Assembly (NCBI GenBank): GCA_947165405.1
Contig: CAMVAG010000023.1
Coordinates: forward strand, 1-15,112
DNA from: an uncultured Selenomonadales bacterium
Lineage (GTDB): Bacteria; Bacillota; Negativicutes; Selenomonadales; Selenomonadaceae
DNA: 15,112 nucleotides
Reading direction: 5' to 3'
This document shows positions 1-8,282 of this stretch, one piece after another. Position 1 is the first letter of the stretch; each line of letters starts with the position of its first letter. The translations under genes were made by a program, and so were the position numbers. A model generated the notes under the pieces. That model worked only from the letters and a program-made list of their open reading frames with translations. It did no database searches and was not told where the DNA came from.

Positions 1-1
1 C

Positions 2-1768
2 GCGGAAGATTTTAAGATTGTGCCCGACTTTAGCGGCGTCGAGGATTTTTGCAACCGTTACGCTTTGAATCGCCTCAAGAAAAAAATTCATGACCTCTTC
101 GGCTTGGAAAATCTTTTCAGCAACGCGAGAGAAAATTTTTTGCAGGTGCCCGAAGTTCAGCCGCTTGACTTTGAAAAAATTTTCGCGGCGGAAAGTTTAA
201 CCGTTGCTCAACTTGAAAATCAATTCGCGATAAAAATTTCGGGCGGAGAAATTTTTTCGGCGACACGTGAAAATTTGCAAAGAGTCTTCGACGAATTCAA
301 CGGGAAAATTATTTTGAGCGGCATGAAAGATTACCTCAAATCATTCCTCATTCCTAATTCCTCATTCCTAATTATCTTCGACGTGGAGCTTGCGGCTTAC
401 CTGCTCTATCCCGAAATGGAAAGTTACACTTGCGAAAAACTTTTGCCGAAAGAATTTGACGGCCTGCAAATGCCCGACCAATCGCCCGCCGCGAACGCAA
501 CTGCCCTTGAGAAACTTGCCGACCTCTACGAAAAAAAATTAGCCGCCGCCGATATGACGAGGCTTTACAAAGAAATTGAGTTGCCGCTCACGGAAGTTTT
601 GGCTTGCATGGAAGAGCGTGGGGTTGTCGTCGACAAAGGGAGGCTTGAAAAAAAATCCGCCGAAATGTCAAAACGAATCGACGCGCTCACGAAAAACATT
701 TACGATTTGGCGGGCAAAATGTTCAACATAAATTCTTCGCAACAGCTCGCCGAAATTCTTTTTGTCAAGCTCAAGCTTCCGCCGATAAAAAAAACCAAGA
801 CGGGCTACTCGACGAACGCGGAAGTTTTGGAGGAAATCAAGTGGCGGCATCCGATTGTCGAAAAAATTTTGAAGTACCGCGCCTTGACGAAATTGAAATC
901 GACTTACCTCGACGGGCTGGGCAAGCTGATTGGCGACGACGGACGCATTCACACGAATTTTAATCAGATGGTGACGGCGACGGGCAGGCTTTCAAGCTCC
1001 GACCCGAACTTGCAAAACATTCCGATTCGCAGCGAGGAAGGTCGAGAGATTCGTGCCTTGTTCGAGCCGGGCGCGAATTACGATTGCATTCTTTCCGCCG
1101 ACTATTCGCAAATTGAACTTCGGCTCTTGGCTCACATGAGCGGCGACGAAAATTTAATCGACGCTTTTGTCAAAGGGCAAGACATTCACGCGAGGACGGC
1201 GGCGGAAGTTTTCGGCGTGCCGCTTGAGAAAATTACGCCCGACCTTCGCCGCAAAGCCAAAGCCGTCAATTTCGGAATCGTCTACGGAATCAGCGACTAC
1301 GGGCTTTCACAAAATTTGAATATCAATCGGAAAGAGGCGGGCGAATACATTGCAAAATATTTTGAGCGTTATCCCGGTGTGAAAAATTTTTTGGACGAGA
1401 CGGTTGCTCTGGCTCACAAATTCGGATACGTTACGACGATGTTCGGAAGGCGAAGAGCTTTGCCCGCGATTAACAGCCGCAATTTCAATCTGCGCTCCCT
1501 CGCCGAACGCATGGCAATGAACACGCCCATTCAAGGCACTGCGGCGGACATTATCAAGCTTGCGATGATTCGTGCGGAAAAAAATCTGCGCGGCTTCCGA
1601 AGCAGAATAATCATTCAAGTGCACGACGAACTTGTTTTGGAGGCAGTCGAAACCGAGCTTGCCGACGTTGAAAAAATTTTGCGCGAGGCTATGGAAAACG
1701 TCGTAAAACTTTCGGTGCCGTTGAGTGTCGACGTTCACAGCGGAAAAAATTGGTCGCTTGCCAAGTAA
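2..1768 (+). CDS. polA: DNA polymerase I, C-terminal part (partial, 5' end outside window)
   Basis: Family A DNA polymerase, which fills gaps in repair and Okazaki-fragment processing in the cytoplasm. The frame is open to the left edge, so the 588 residues seen (counted from base 2) lack the 5'-3' exonuclease domain; the first ~30 residues resemble the end of that domain. Polymerase motif A is DYSQIELR, with the metal-binding Asp at residue 367. The O-helix carries R416, K420, F424 and Y428 in a RRKAKAVNFGIVYG context, and motif C is VHDE with Asp 542. The region where proofreading residues would sit (about 50-130) is short and shows no DxE motif, so 3'-5' exonuclease activity is probably absent, as in several Gram-positive and Thermus enzymes. 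A GTG at base 20 could start translation but is more likely internal. Residues 114-125 are encoded by a heptamer repeat. An intrinsic terminator follows. Identification is very secure; the missing N-terminus is inferred. Confidence 0.96.
   Translation, partial: AEDFKIVPDFSGVEDFCNRYALNRLKKKIHDLFGLENLFSNARENFLQVPEVQPLDFEKIFAAESLTVAQLENQFAIKISGGEIFSATRENLQRVFDEFNGKIILSGMKDYLKSFLIPNSSFLIIFDVELAAYLLYPEMESYTCEKLLPKEFDGLQMPDQSPAANATALEKLADLYEKKLAAADMTRLYKEIELPLTEVLACMEERGVVVDKGRLEKKSAEMSKRIDALTKNIYDLAGKMFNINSSQQLAEILFVKLKLPPIKKTKTGYSTNAEVLEEIKWRHPIVEKILKYRALTKLKSTYLDGLGKLIGDDGRIHTNFNQMVTATGRLSSSDPNLQNIPIRSEEGREIRALFEPGANYDCILSADYSQIELRLLAHMSGDENLIDAFVKGQDIHARTAAEVFGVPLEKITPDLRRKAKAVNFGIVYGISDYGLSQNLNINRKEAGEYIAKYFERYPGVKNFLDETVALAHKFGYVTTMFGRRRALPAINSRNFNLRSLAERMAMNTPIQGTAADIIKLAMIRAEKNLRGFRSRIIIQVHDELVLEAVETELADVEKILREAMENVVKLSVPLSVDVHSGKNWSLAK
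342..373 (+). repeat. AATTAGG-type heptamer array inside polA
   Basis: Four consecutive 7-bp units (CATTCCT, CATTCCT, AATTCCT, CATTCCT) followed by AATT, 32 bp in all. On the opposite strand this reads as AATTAGG/AATGAGG units, the same family as the array at 6319-6350. It is translated in frame as SFLIPNSSFLI in a loop just before the conserved FDVELAAYLL segment of DNA polymerase I. Confidence 0.85.
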
Positions 1769-1792
1769 AAATTTTTTCGACAAACATAAATG

Positions 1793-1824
1793 AAATCCCG
1801 CAGGAAACGCGGGAATTTTTTTTT
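1793..1824 (+). terminator. Intrinsic terminator after polA
   Basis: CCCGC (1797-1801) pairs with GCGGG (1809-1813) around a 7-nt loop. The stem is extended by a T-A pair and, past one A-A mismatch, two more A-T pairs. It is followed directly by a run of nine T (1816-1824). It lies 24 bp after the polA stop and just before the mutA promoter. Confidence 0.9.
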
Positions 1825-1830
1825 GCAACG

Positions 1831-1859
1831 TTGACTTTGTAAATTAATTCAGCTAATAT
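1831..1859 (+). promoter_or_regulatory. Sigma-70-type promoter of mutA-mutB
   Basis: TTGACT (1831-1836) and TAATAT (1854-1859) are separated by exactly 17 bp. Transcription would start near 1866, giving a leader of about 90 nt with AGGAGG at 1941-1946, 8 nt before the mutA ATG. An 8-bp palindrome CAACGTTG (1826-1833) overlaps the -35 box and could be an operator, but that is a guess. The leader is too short for a cobalamin riboswitch. It carries a second GAGGAGG (about 1895-1901) with no convincing start codon behind it. Confidence 0.8.
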
Positions 1860-1954
1860 CATTCCATAAATGCAGTTAATCAACCTTTGCAATTGAGGAG
1901 GATTGAGAAGACTTTTCGCATTAGATACAAAAAAATTTACAGGAGGAAAAATTT

Positions 1955-4114
1955 ATGAGCAATGCAGAACTTGACCTTCAGGCTCTGATAAAAAAAGCCG
2001 AAGCGCAAGAAACTTTTCCCGATGTCCCGCTTGACGAATTTACTCCGCCGACTTACGACGAGTGGAAGGAAGCTTGTATCGCCCTTTTGAAAGGCGCGCC
2101 CTTCGAGAAAAAATTATTCACCAAAACTTACGAAGGCATTACCTTCAGCCCGATGTATTTCCACGCGGACACCGAGCCGATTCAACCCGCGAAGTCTTAT
2201 CCCGGCATGGGCGATTATCTTCGCGGCGTCAAGGCAAACGGCTACGTCAACGCGCCTTGGGGTATCGCTCAAGCTTGCGACGAAACTTTCCCGAAAGAAA
2301 ACAACGAACTCCTTAAGCACGAAATTGACAAGGGCTCCACGATTTACAATGTCAAAGTCGATTGCGCGACCCGCAAGGCAAAAGACGCTCGCGAATGTAA
2401 ACATATCGGCAAGGGCGGTTGCAGCTTGACGACGCTCGGCGATGTCACCTCGTTGCTTAAAGACCTCAAGCTTGACGAATATCCGCTTTACGTTTATGCC
2501 GGCGAAAGTGCCTTGCCGCTCCTCGCAATGATTGTTGCTGCTGTCAAGAAAAACGGCGGCGATGTTTCCAAGCTCAAAGGCGTTATTGGCGCGAACCCGA
2601 TAGCAGAATACGCGGGCAACGGTCGGCTCACTCAAGACCTCGACAAGCTTTTCGACGAGGCAGCGAAAGCGGCTAAGTGGGCTGTCAAAAATGTTCCCGC
2701 GCTCAAGACGATTTTTGTCAAGAGTGATGTCTTCAGCGACGGCGGCGCAAACGACGTTCAGGAAGTTGCTTACACAATCGCGGCGGGCGTTGCTTATCTG
2801 CGCGAACTTTTGAAACGCGGCTTGACGATTGACGAGGCGGCTTCTCAAATTATGTTCGGCTTTTCAATGGGCGCGAACTTCTTCATGCAGATTGCCAAAC
2901 TCCGCGCAGTCCGTCCGATTTGGGCGCAGATTGTCAAAGCATTCGGCGGCAATGAAGAATCGCAGAAGATTCACATTCACGGACGCCCCGCGAAATTTTT
3001 CAAGACCGTTTACGATCCCTACGTCAACATGTTGCGTGACACGACCGAACTTTTCAGCGGCGTTGTCGGCGGCGTCGACAGCTTCGAAAATTCAACCTTC
3101 GATGAACCCGTCCGCAAAGGCGATGAGTTCAGCCGTCGTATCGCCCGCAACATGCAGATTATCTTGCAGGAAGAATTCGGCTTGCTTCAACCGATTGACC
3201 CTGCCGGCGGCTCGTGGGCTGTCGAAACTTTGACCAAACAGATTAAAGAAAAAATCTGGGCGGAGTTCCAAGTTATCGAAGGCAAAGGCGGAATTGTCGC
3301 CGCGCTCAAGGAAGGCTATCCGCAAGATGAGATTGAAAAAATTTGTGCGGCTCGTTTCAAAGCAGCGGAGACTCGCAAGGACAGAATCGTCGGCAACAAC
3401 ATGTATCCCAACATGACGGAGGAACGCATTGACGCCCGCGCCGAAAGCCAAGCCGAAAACATGAAAGTCCGCAAAGTAACGATTGATGTTTATCTTTCCA
3501 AAGTTGATTCTGCCGCCGTCAAAGACGCGCTTGCCGATGTTAAGGACGGTTGCGCATGTTGCGTGATTGCCGCCGCCGAAAAGGGCGCGACCATTGCCGA
3601 AATCAGAAAAGCTTTGGGCACTGCCGAAGTTGCCGAAATTAAAAAGATTGAGGCTCATCGTTGGAGCGAACGTTTCGAGGCTCTTCGTGAAAAAACCGAA
3701 AAGTTCAAAGCAGAGACCGGCGACAACGTCAAAATTTTCCTCGCGAACATGGGACCCATTCCTCAACACAAAGCCCGCGCAGATTTCACCACAGGATTTT
3801 TGCAAGTCGGCGCGTTTGAAGTCTTGGGCAATAACGGCTTCCCGACAGTCGACGAGGCAGCGGCGGCGGCTAAGGCTTCGGGCGCGGACGCAGTTGTCAT
3901 TTGCTCGACCGACGCAACTTATCCCGAAATTGTCCCCGCACTTGCCCCGAAACTTCACGAGGCTCTCCCGAACGCAACGGTTTATCTTGCAGGCACCGCT
4001 CCCGCAGAATTGGTCGAACCTTACAAGGAAGCGGGCATTGACGACTACATTAACGTTCGGGCGAATTGCTATAAAATTATTCAAGCACTTCAACAGAAAA
4101 AGGGGATGGCATAA
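1955..4114 (+). CDS. mutA: Methylmalonyl-CoA mutase small (beta) subunit
   Basis: Non-catalytic partner of the heterodimeric B12-dependent mutase that interconverts succinyl-CoA and (R)-methylmalonyl-CoA in the propionate pathway; cytoplasmic. The 719 residues follow the mutase fold: an N-terminal TIM-barrel half (about 40-500) and a C-terminal B12-domain-like half (about 590-719). Where the catalytic subunit has the cobalamin-binding DxHxxG motif, this protein has IPQHKA (residues 602-607), so it cannot bind the cofactor by the usual His ligand. That is the hallmark of the small subunit. The ATG start has a strong AGGAGG site 8 nt upstream. Its stop codon TAA shares one base with the mutB ATG (TAATG), which indicates translational coupling and fits 1:1 subunit synthesis. 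Naming follows the Propionibacterium convention (mutA small, mutB large). Confidence 0.95.
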   Translation: MSNAELDLQALIKKAEAQETFPDVPLDEFTPPTYDEWKEACIALLKGAPFEKKLFTKTYEGITFSPMYFHADTEPIQPAKSYPGMGDYLRGVKANGYVNAPWGIAQACDETFPKENNELLKHEIDKGSTIYNVKVDCATRKAKDARECKHIGKGGCSLTTLGDVTSLLKDLKLDEYPLYVYAGESALPLLAMIVAAVKKNGGDVSKLKGVIGANPIAEYAGNGRLTQDLDKLFDEAAKAAKWAVKNVPALKTIFVKSDVFSDGGANDVQEVAYTIAAGVAYLRELLKRGLTIDEAASQIMFGFSMGANFFMQIAKLRAVRPIWAQIVKAFGGNEESQKIHIHGRPAKFFKTVYDPYVNMLRDTTELFSGVVGGVDSFENSTFDEPVRKGDEFSRRIARNMQIILQEEFGLLQPIDPAGGSWAVETLTKQIKEKIWAEFQVIEGKGGIVAALKEGYPQDEIEKICAARFKAAETRKDRIVGNNMYPNMTEERIDARAESQAENMKVRKVTIDVYLSKVDSAAVKDALADVKDGCACCVIAAAEKGATIAEIRKALGTAEVAEIKKIEAHRWSERFEALREKTEKFKAETGDNVKIFLANMGPIPQHKARADFTTGFLQVGAFEVLGNNGFPTVDEAAAAAKASGADAVVICSTDATYPEIVPALAPKLHEALPNATVYLAGTAPAELVEPYKEAGIDDYINVRANCYKIIQALQQKKGMA

Positions 4115-6315
4115 TGGCTGAATATAAAAATCCTGACTTCACGCAGATTGGTCTTCAAGACGCCCCGACTTCTGACGCGGCAGAGTGGAAGGCTAAATTT
4201 GAAGAGGCGGCTAAGGCAAATTACGACGAACTTGTTTTCAAGACGATGGAACATGTTCCCGTTAAGCCGCTGTACACGCATGACGAATACGCGAAAATGA
4301 ATCACCTCGATTTCGTGAGCGGCATTCCTCCTTATCTGCGCGGACCTTATGCAACGATGTATGTTTTCCGCCCGTGGACTGTTCGTCAATACGCAGGCTT
4401 CTCGACGGCTGAAGAATCAAACGCTTTCTATCGTCGCAACCTCGCCGCCGGTCAAAAGGGTTTGTCGATTGCATTTGACTTGCCGACACACAGAGGCTAC
4501 GACGCAGATAATCCTCGTGTCTTCGGTGACGTGGGCAAGGCGGGTGTCAGCGTTTGTTCAATGCTTGACATGAACATTTTGTTCAGCGGCATTCCCCTCG
4601 ACCAAATGTCCGTGTCAATGACAATGAACGGCGCGGTTCTTCCGATTCTTGCCTTCTTCATTCAAAGCGGCATTGAGCAGGGCGTTGACAAGTCCATTTT
4701 GAACGGCACGATTCAAAACGACATTCTCAAAGAGTTCATGGTTCGCAACACCTACATTTATCCGCCCGATATGTCAATGCGAATCATCGGCGATATTTTC
4801 GAATACACGACCAAATACATGCCGAAGTTCAATTCGATTTCAATCAGCGGCTACCACATGCAAGAGGCGGGCGCGCCTGCCGATATTGAACTGGGCTACA
4901 CGCTCGCGGACGGTCTCGAATACATTCGCACGGGTATCAACGCCGGCTTGAAGGTCGACGCCTTCGCAAAACGCTTGAGCTTCTTCTGGGCTATCGGCAA
5001 AAATTATTTCATGGAAGTTGCCAAGATGCGTGCGGCTCGTGTCCTCTGGGCGAAAATCGTCAAGCAGATGGGCGGCACAGATGCAAAGTCAATGGCTCTT
5101 CGCACGCACTGCCAAACTTCCGGTTGGTCGCTCACGGCGCAAGACCCCTTCAACAACATTTCACGCACGGTCATGGAGGCAATGGGCGCGGCTCTCGGTC
5201 ACACGCAATCGCTTCACACAAACGCACTCGACGAGGCTATTGCATTGCCTACGGACTTCAGCGCACGTATCGCCCGCAACACCCAGCTTTACATTCAAGA
5301 CGAAACCTCCGTTTGCAAGATTATCGACCCGTGGGGCGGCTCCTACTACGTCGAGGCTCTCACGAACGAAATTATTCGTCGCGCTTGGGCTCACATTCAA
5401 GAGATTGAACAACTCGGCGGCATGGCAAAAGCTATCGCAACCGGCTTGCCGAAAATGCGTATCGAAGAGGCGGCGGCTCGTCGTCAAGCGCGTATCGACT
5501 CCAACAATGAAACGATTGTCGGCTTGAACAAATTCCGCCTCGATAAGGAAGACCCGCTTGAAATTCTTGCCGTCGACAACACCGCCGTCCGCAATGCACA
5601 GGTCGAACGCCTCAACAAACTCCGCGCCGAACGCAACGAGGATGATGTTCGCGCAGCTCTTGAGGCGATTACCAAAGCGGCTGAATCTCGCGATAACGGC
5701 AACTTGCTTGAGTGTGCGGTTGAGGCGGCTCGCGTTCGTTGCTCACTCGGTGAAATTTCCGACGCGATTGAAAAAGTCAGCGGACGTTATCAAGCCGTGA
5801 TTCATACGATTTCGGGCGTCTACTCCAAAGAATTCGGCGACGACGGAAAACTTGACAAAGCCCGTGCAATGGCAGATAAATTTGAAGAACTCACGGGGCG
5901 TCGTCCGAGAATTTTTGTTGCGAAGATTGGTCAAGACGGACACGACCGCGGCGCAAAAGTTATCGCGTCGAGCTTTGCAGATTTGGGCTGGGATGTCGAC
6001 GTCGGTCCGCTCTTCCAGACGCCCGAAGAAACTGCCCGCGATGCCGTCGATAACGATGTGCACCTCGTCGGATTCAGCTCGCTTGCAGCGGGACACAATA
6101 CCCTCTTGCCCGAACTCGTCGACGAACTCAAAAAGCTCGGTCGCGAGGATATTCTCGTTGCAATCGGCGGCGTCATTCCCGTGCAAGATTATCAATTCCT
6201 CTACGACCACGGCGCAGTTGCAATCTTCGCGCCCGGCACCAACATCCCCGAAGCCTCAATGAAACTTTTGGATATTTTGATTGAACGTGCCAAAGAAGAG
6301 GAAGACGCCGGCTGA
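4114..6315 (+). CDS. mutB: Methylmalonyl-CoA mutase large (alpha, catalytic) subunit
   Basis: Catalytic B12-binding subunit: adenosylcobalamin-dependent radical rearrangement of succinyl-CoA to (R)-methylmalonyl-CoA or back. The 733 residues contain the substrate-binding stretch TMYVFRPWTVRQYAGFSTA (from residue 81), the FDLPTHRGYD motif, SGYHMQEAGA with the active-site-type His 248, and the C-terminal cobalamin domain. That domain has K604 and D608-G-H610-D-R-G613, where H610 would be the lower axial cobalt ligand; these fall at the same numbers I recall for the Propionibacterium shermanii enzyme. GGVIP and the PGT near the C-terminus complete the B12 fold. The start overlaps the mutA stop by one base, with AAAGGGG a few nt upstream. 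No MeaB-type chaperone, epimerase or decarboxylase gene follows: a short repeat and a terminator close the operon. Direction in vivo (propionate formation or use) cannot be read from sequence. Confidence 0.97.
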   Translation: MAEYKNPDFTQIGLQDAPTSDAAEWKAKFEEAAKANYDELVFKTMEHVPVKPLYTHDEYAKMNHLDFVSGIPPYLRGPYATMYVFRPWTVRQYAGFSTAEESNAFYRRNLAAGQKGLSIAFDLPTHRGYDADNPRVFGDVGKAGVSVCSMLDMNILFSGIPLDQMSVSMTMNGAVLPILAFFIQSGIEQGVDKSILNGTIQNDILKEFMVRNTYIYPPDMSMRIIGDIFEYTTKYMPKFNSISISGYHMQEAGAPADIELGYTLADGLEYIRTGINAGLKVDAFAKRLSFFWAIGKNYFMEVAKMRAARVLWAKIVKQMGGTDAKSMALRTHCQTSGWSLTAQDPFNNISRTVMEAMGAALGHTQSLHTNALDEAIALPTDFSARIARNTQLYIQDETSVCKIIDPWGGSYYVEALTNEIIRRAWAHIQEIEQLGGMAKAIATGLPKMRIEEAAARRQARIDSNNETIVGLNKFRLDKEDPLEILAVDNTAVRNAQVERLNKLRAERNEDDVRAALEAITKAAESRDNGNLLECAVEAARVRCSLGEISDAIEKVSGRYQAVIHTISGVYSKEFGDDGKLDKARAMADKFEELTGRRPRIFVAKIGQDGHDRGAKVIASSFADLGWDVDVGPLFQTPEETARDAVDNDVHLVGFSSLAAGHNTLLPELVDELKKLGREDILVAIGGVIPVQDYQFLYDHGAVAIFAPGTNIPEASMKLLDILIERAKEEEDAG

Positions 6316-6318
6316 TTC

Positions 6319-6350
6319 AATTAGGAATTAGAAATTAGAAATTGGGAATT
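6319..6350. repeat. AATTAGG heptamer array between mutB and its terminator
   Basis: Four 7-bp units (AATTAGG, AATTAGA, AATTAGA, AATTGGG) plus AATT, 32 bp. It begins 3 bp after the mutB stop codon and ends 1 bp before the terminator stem. Unit and total length match the array inside polA. Confidence 0.85.
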
Positions 6351-6351
6351 T

Positions 6352-6387
6352 AAAAACCGTCAGGCATTTGAACTTGACGGTTTTTTT
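6352..6387. terminator. Bidirectional intrinsic terminator between mutB and panF
   Basis: AAAAACCGTCA (6352-6362) pairs perfectly with TGACGGTTTTT (6375-6385), and the helix can be extended inward by G-T and G-C. The T run 6381-6387 serves the plus strand; the A run at the left end serves the convergent panF transcript, whose stop lies at 6402. Confidence 0.92.
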
Positions 6388-6401
6388 ATGCTTATCGCGA
6401 A

Positions 6402-7898
6402 TCAATCACTTGGGAAGAAAATTTTCAAGGTCGCGTCGTCGGATTTTTTCCCGATATACGAGCCGATTAAAAACAGAATCAGCGAACACGTTATGCCGAT
6501 TGTGATTTGGTGCAGATTGAAAATTTTAAAGCCCGCCGCTTGCGTCGCGCAGTAAATTATCGTGCCGCCCGTCATTGAGAGCATTGCGCCCAATTTATTT
6601 GCCCGCTTCCAAAAGAGACCGAGCAGGAGCGTCCAGAAGAAAGCCGTTTCAAGCCCGCCAAACGCGAACATGTTTATCAGCCAGATTAAATTCGGAGGAG
6701 TCAAAGCTATCACGAAGACCGCCGCGCCGATTATCGCCGTCGCTGTCATTGACAAAAATTTTATACGCGTCGGTGTCACGGTGTGATTATTTTTTTCCGC
6801 CCAATGTAAATAAACGTCTTTGATTATCGCGCTGGAGGCAACGATTAACAGCCCCGATATTGTCGAAATGGAGGCGGCAAGCGGACCGATTATCGCAAGC
6901 CCGACAAGTTCAATCGGCATGGCTTGGACAATCGTCGTGGGGATGACGTTATCGACGCCGCCGTAATCAGCCGCCGTGCCCGTCAAAACTCCGTGCGCCA
7001 AAATGCCCGTGAAATTTATTCCGATATTCATGAAGCCGACGACGATTGTTCCGATTAACATTGCTTGATGAAGTCCTTGAGTATTTTTGTAGCTGATACC
7101 GCGCACGACCGATTGAGGCAGGGCGATTGTGCAAATGCCGACGAGGAGCCATTGCGTGAAGTAAATCGTCCAAGGCATGTTCCCGAAGCTGAACGGCTCG
7201 AACAATTCGGGGTTGTTCGTCTCAAGCGTCGTCATGATGTTTTCGAAGCCGCCGCCCGCTTTCAAGACGTAATGCAAAAGCAAAACGATACCGACCATCA
7301 TCATTATCGCGCAGCAAGTATCCGTCAACGCGACCGCACGAAAGCCGCCGATTGAAGTATAAATGACGACCGTCAAGCCGAAGAGAATCAAGCCCGCCTC
7401 GTAGCTGTAGCCGGTGACCGCCGCGAATAATTTTGCGCCGCCGACAAATTGAGCCGTCATTGTTCCGCAGAAAAATAAAACGATAACGAAAGCCGCGACC
7501 GCCGCGAGGAAATCCGATTGAAACCTTGCGCGAATTATATCGACGACCGTAACGGCATTGAGCTTGCGGGCGAGGAGAGCGACGCGCTTGCCGTAAATGC
7601 CGAGCACAAGGAAAATCGCCGTGACTTGAACGACAGCCATATAAATCCAGCCGAAGCCGACTTGAAACGCCATGCCCGGCCCGCCGACGAAACTTGAGAC
7701 CGAGCTGTAAGTTGCGACGGTTGTCATTGCCAAGACTAAGCCGCCGAGTTCGCGGTTGCCGACGAAATAGCTGCTGACGAAATTTTTTCCCGCCTGCTTG
7801 TGCCGAACAAAGATACTTATCCCGACCATGACCGCCATAAAAAAAATCAGCGGCAAAAGCAAAATCAGCGACCGCAACGCGAAGAAACTACTTTCCAT
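6402..7898 (-). CDS. panF: Sodium/pantothenate symporter
   Basis: Inner-membrane sodium:solute symporter (SSF family) that imports pantothenate, the precursor of coenzyme A. The 498 residues are almost entirely hydrophobic segments, consistent with about 13 transmembrane helices. Diagnostic stretches shared with E. coli PanF are EYF/SYF-type VGNRELGGLVLAMT, TYSSVSSFVGGPG, the NAVTVVDI segment, FVGGAKL, GGFRAVALTD, LPQSVVRGISYK, and LAFGGLE-like MFAFGGLETAFFW. The start ATG follows GGAGGCGAGG closely and overlaps the 3' end of yhdT by 11 nt, so the two are co-translated; PanF next to a YhdT-family small protein is a known pairing. It converges on mutB across a shared terminator. Substrate is assigned by family resemblance, and other SSF transporters are the main alternative. 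Confidence 0.88.
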   Translation of the reverse strand: MESSFFALRSLILLLPLIFFMAVMVGISIFVRHKQAGKNFVSSYFVGNRELGGLVLAMTTVATYSSVSSFVGGPGMAFQVGFGWIYMAVVQVTAIFLVLGIYGKRVALLARKLNAVTVVDIIRARFQSDFLAAVAAFVIVLFFCGTMTAQFVGGAKLFAAVTGYSYEAGLILFGLTVVIYTSIGGFRAVALTDTCCAIMMMVGIVLLLHYVLKAGGGFENIMTTLETNNPELFEPFSFGNMPWTIYFTQWLLVGICTIALPQSVVRGISYKNTQGLHQAMLIGTIVVGFMNIGINFTGILAHGVLTGTAADYGGVDNVIPTTIVQAMPIELVGLAIIGPLAASISTISGLLIVASSAIIKDVYLHWAEKNNHTVTPTRIKFLSMTATAIIGAAVFVIALTPPNLIWLINMFAFGGLETAFFWTLLLGLFWKRANKLGAMLSMTGGTIIYCATQAAGFKIFNLHQITIGITCSLILFLIGSYIGKKSDDATLKIFFPSD

Positions 7899-8166
7899 TA
7901 TCCTCGCCTCCCAAGTCCATATCCGTGAAAAGTTTTTTGCTCAAGAGGGCACTGATTAAAATCGCGACGAGCCACACGCCGACCGAGCCGAGCACAGCCC
8001 ACAGCGGCAAGTGAAAAATTTTCACGTCGAGCGAGGAAGTGCCGAAACCCGCTGCCAACCAAAAAATAATCAGCCCGACAAGCGCAAGCCCCGTGTAAAT
8101 TGCCTCGCGCCTGACCAAGCTGAACTTTTGCGCGTCACTCAAAGACGCACGATTATTTTTTTTCAT
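7888..8166 (-). CDS. yhdT: YhdT family (DUF997) small membrane protein
   Basis: A 92-residue protein with two predicted transmembrane helices (about 22-40 and 54-76), a basic N-terminus and an acidic tail; inner membrane. The FHLPLWAVLG segment, the size and the position directly before panF match the YhdT/DUF997 family, whose biochemical function is not established; an accessory role with PanF is an inference from genomic pairing. The frame is open further upstream from a TTG, but the ATG at 8166 is preferred because GGAGG (8175-8179) sits 8 nt before it. Its stop lies 11 nt inside panF. A sigma-70-type promoter lies about 60 bp upstream, so yhdT-panF can be transcribed independently of hisZ. 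Confidence 0.85.
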   Translation of the reverse strand: MKKNNRASLSDAQKFSLVRREAIYTGLALVGLIIFWLAAGFGTSSLDVKIFHLPLWAVLGSVGVWLVAILISALLSKKLFTDMDLGGEDNGK

Positions 8167-8227
8167 TGCGAAAACCTCCAAGTCTCGTCTCCTCCGTTGA
8201 AGAGTACAAGCTTTTTTTCCGCGCCGA

Positions 8228-8256
8228 ATTTTATATCAAGCCTGCCGCCGTGTCAA
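8228..8256 (-). promoter_or_regulatory. Promoter of yhdT-panF
   Basis: On the minus strand TTGACA (8256-8251) and TAAAAT (8233-8228) are separated by 17 bp, an almost ideal sigma-70 promoter. It lies in the 116-bp gap between the HD-domain gene and yhdT. I see no terminator between them, so readthrough from hisZ may also occur. Confidence 0.75.
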
Positions 8257-8282
8257 ATTAAGTTTCGATGAATTCTTTGCCG

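Noticed and set aside
1860..1954. Possible cobalamin riboswitch or leader peptide before mutA.
   Set aside because: The leader of about 90 nt is too short for a B12 riboswitch and shows no B12-box. The GAGGAGG near 1895 has only a TTG 1-2 nt behind it, and that frame simply runs into mutA.
3092..4093. A 333-codon open frame antisense to mutA.
   Set aside because: It mirrors a strongly conserved gene, its predicted protein is an irregular Arg/Asn/Phe-rich sequence with no recognisable fold, and long antisense frames are expected with this codon bias.
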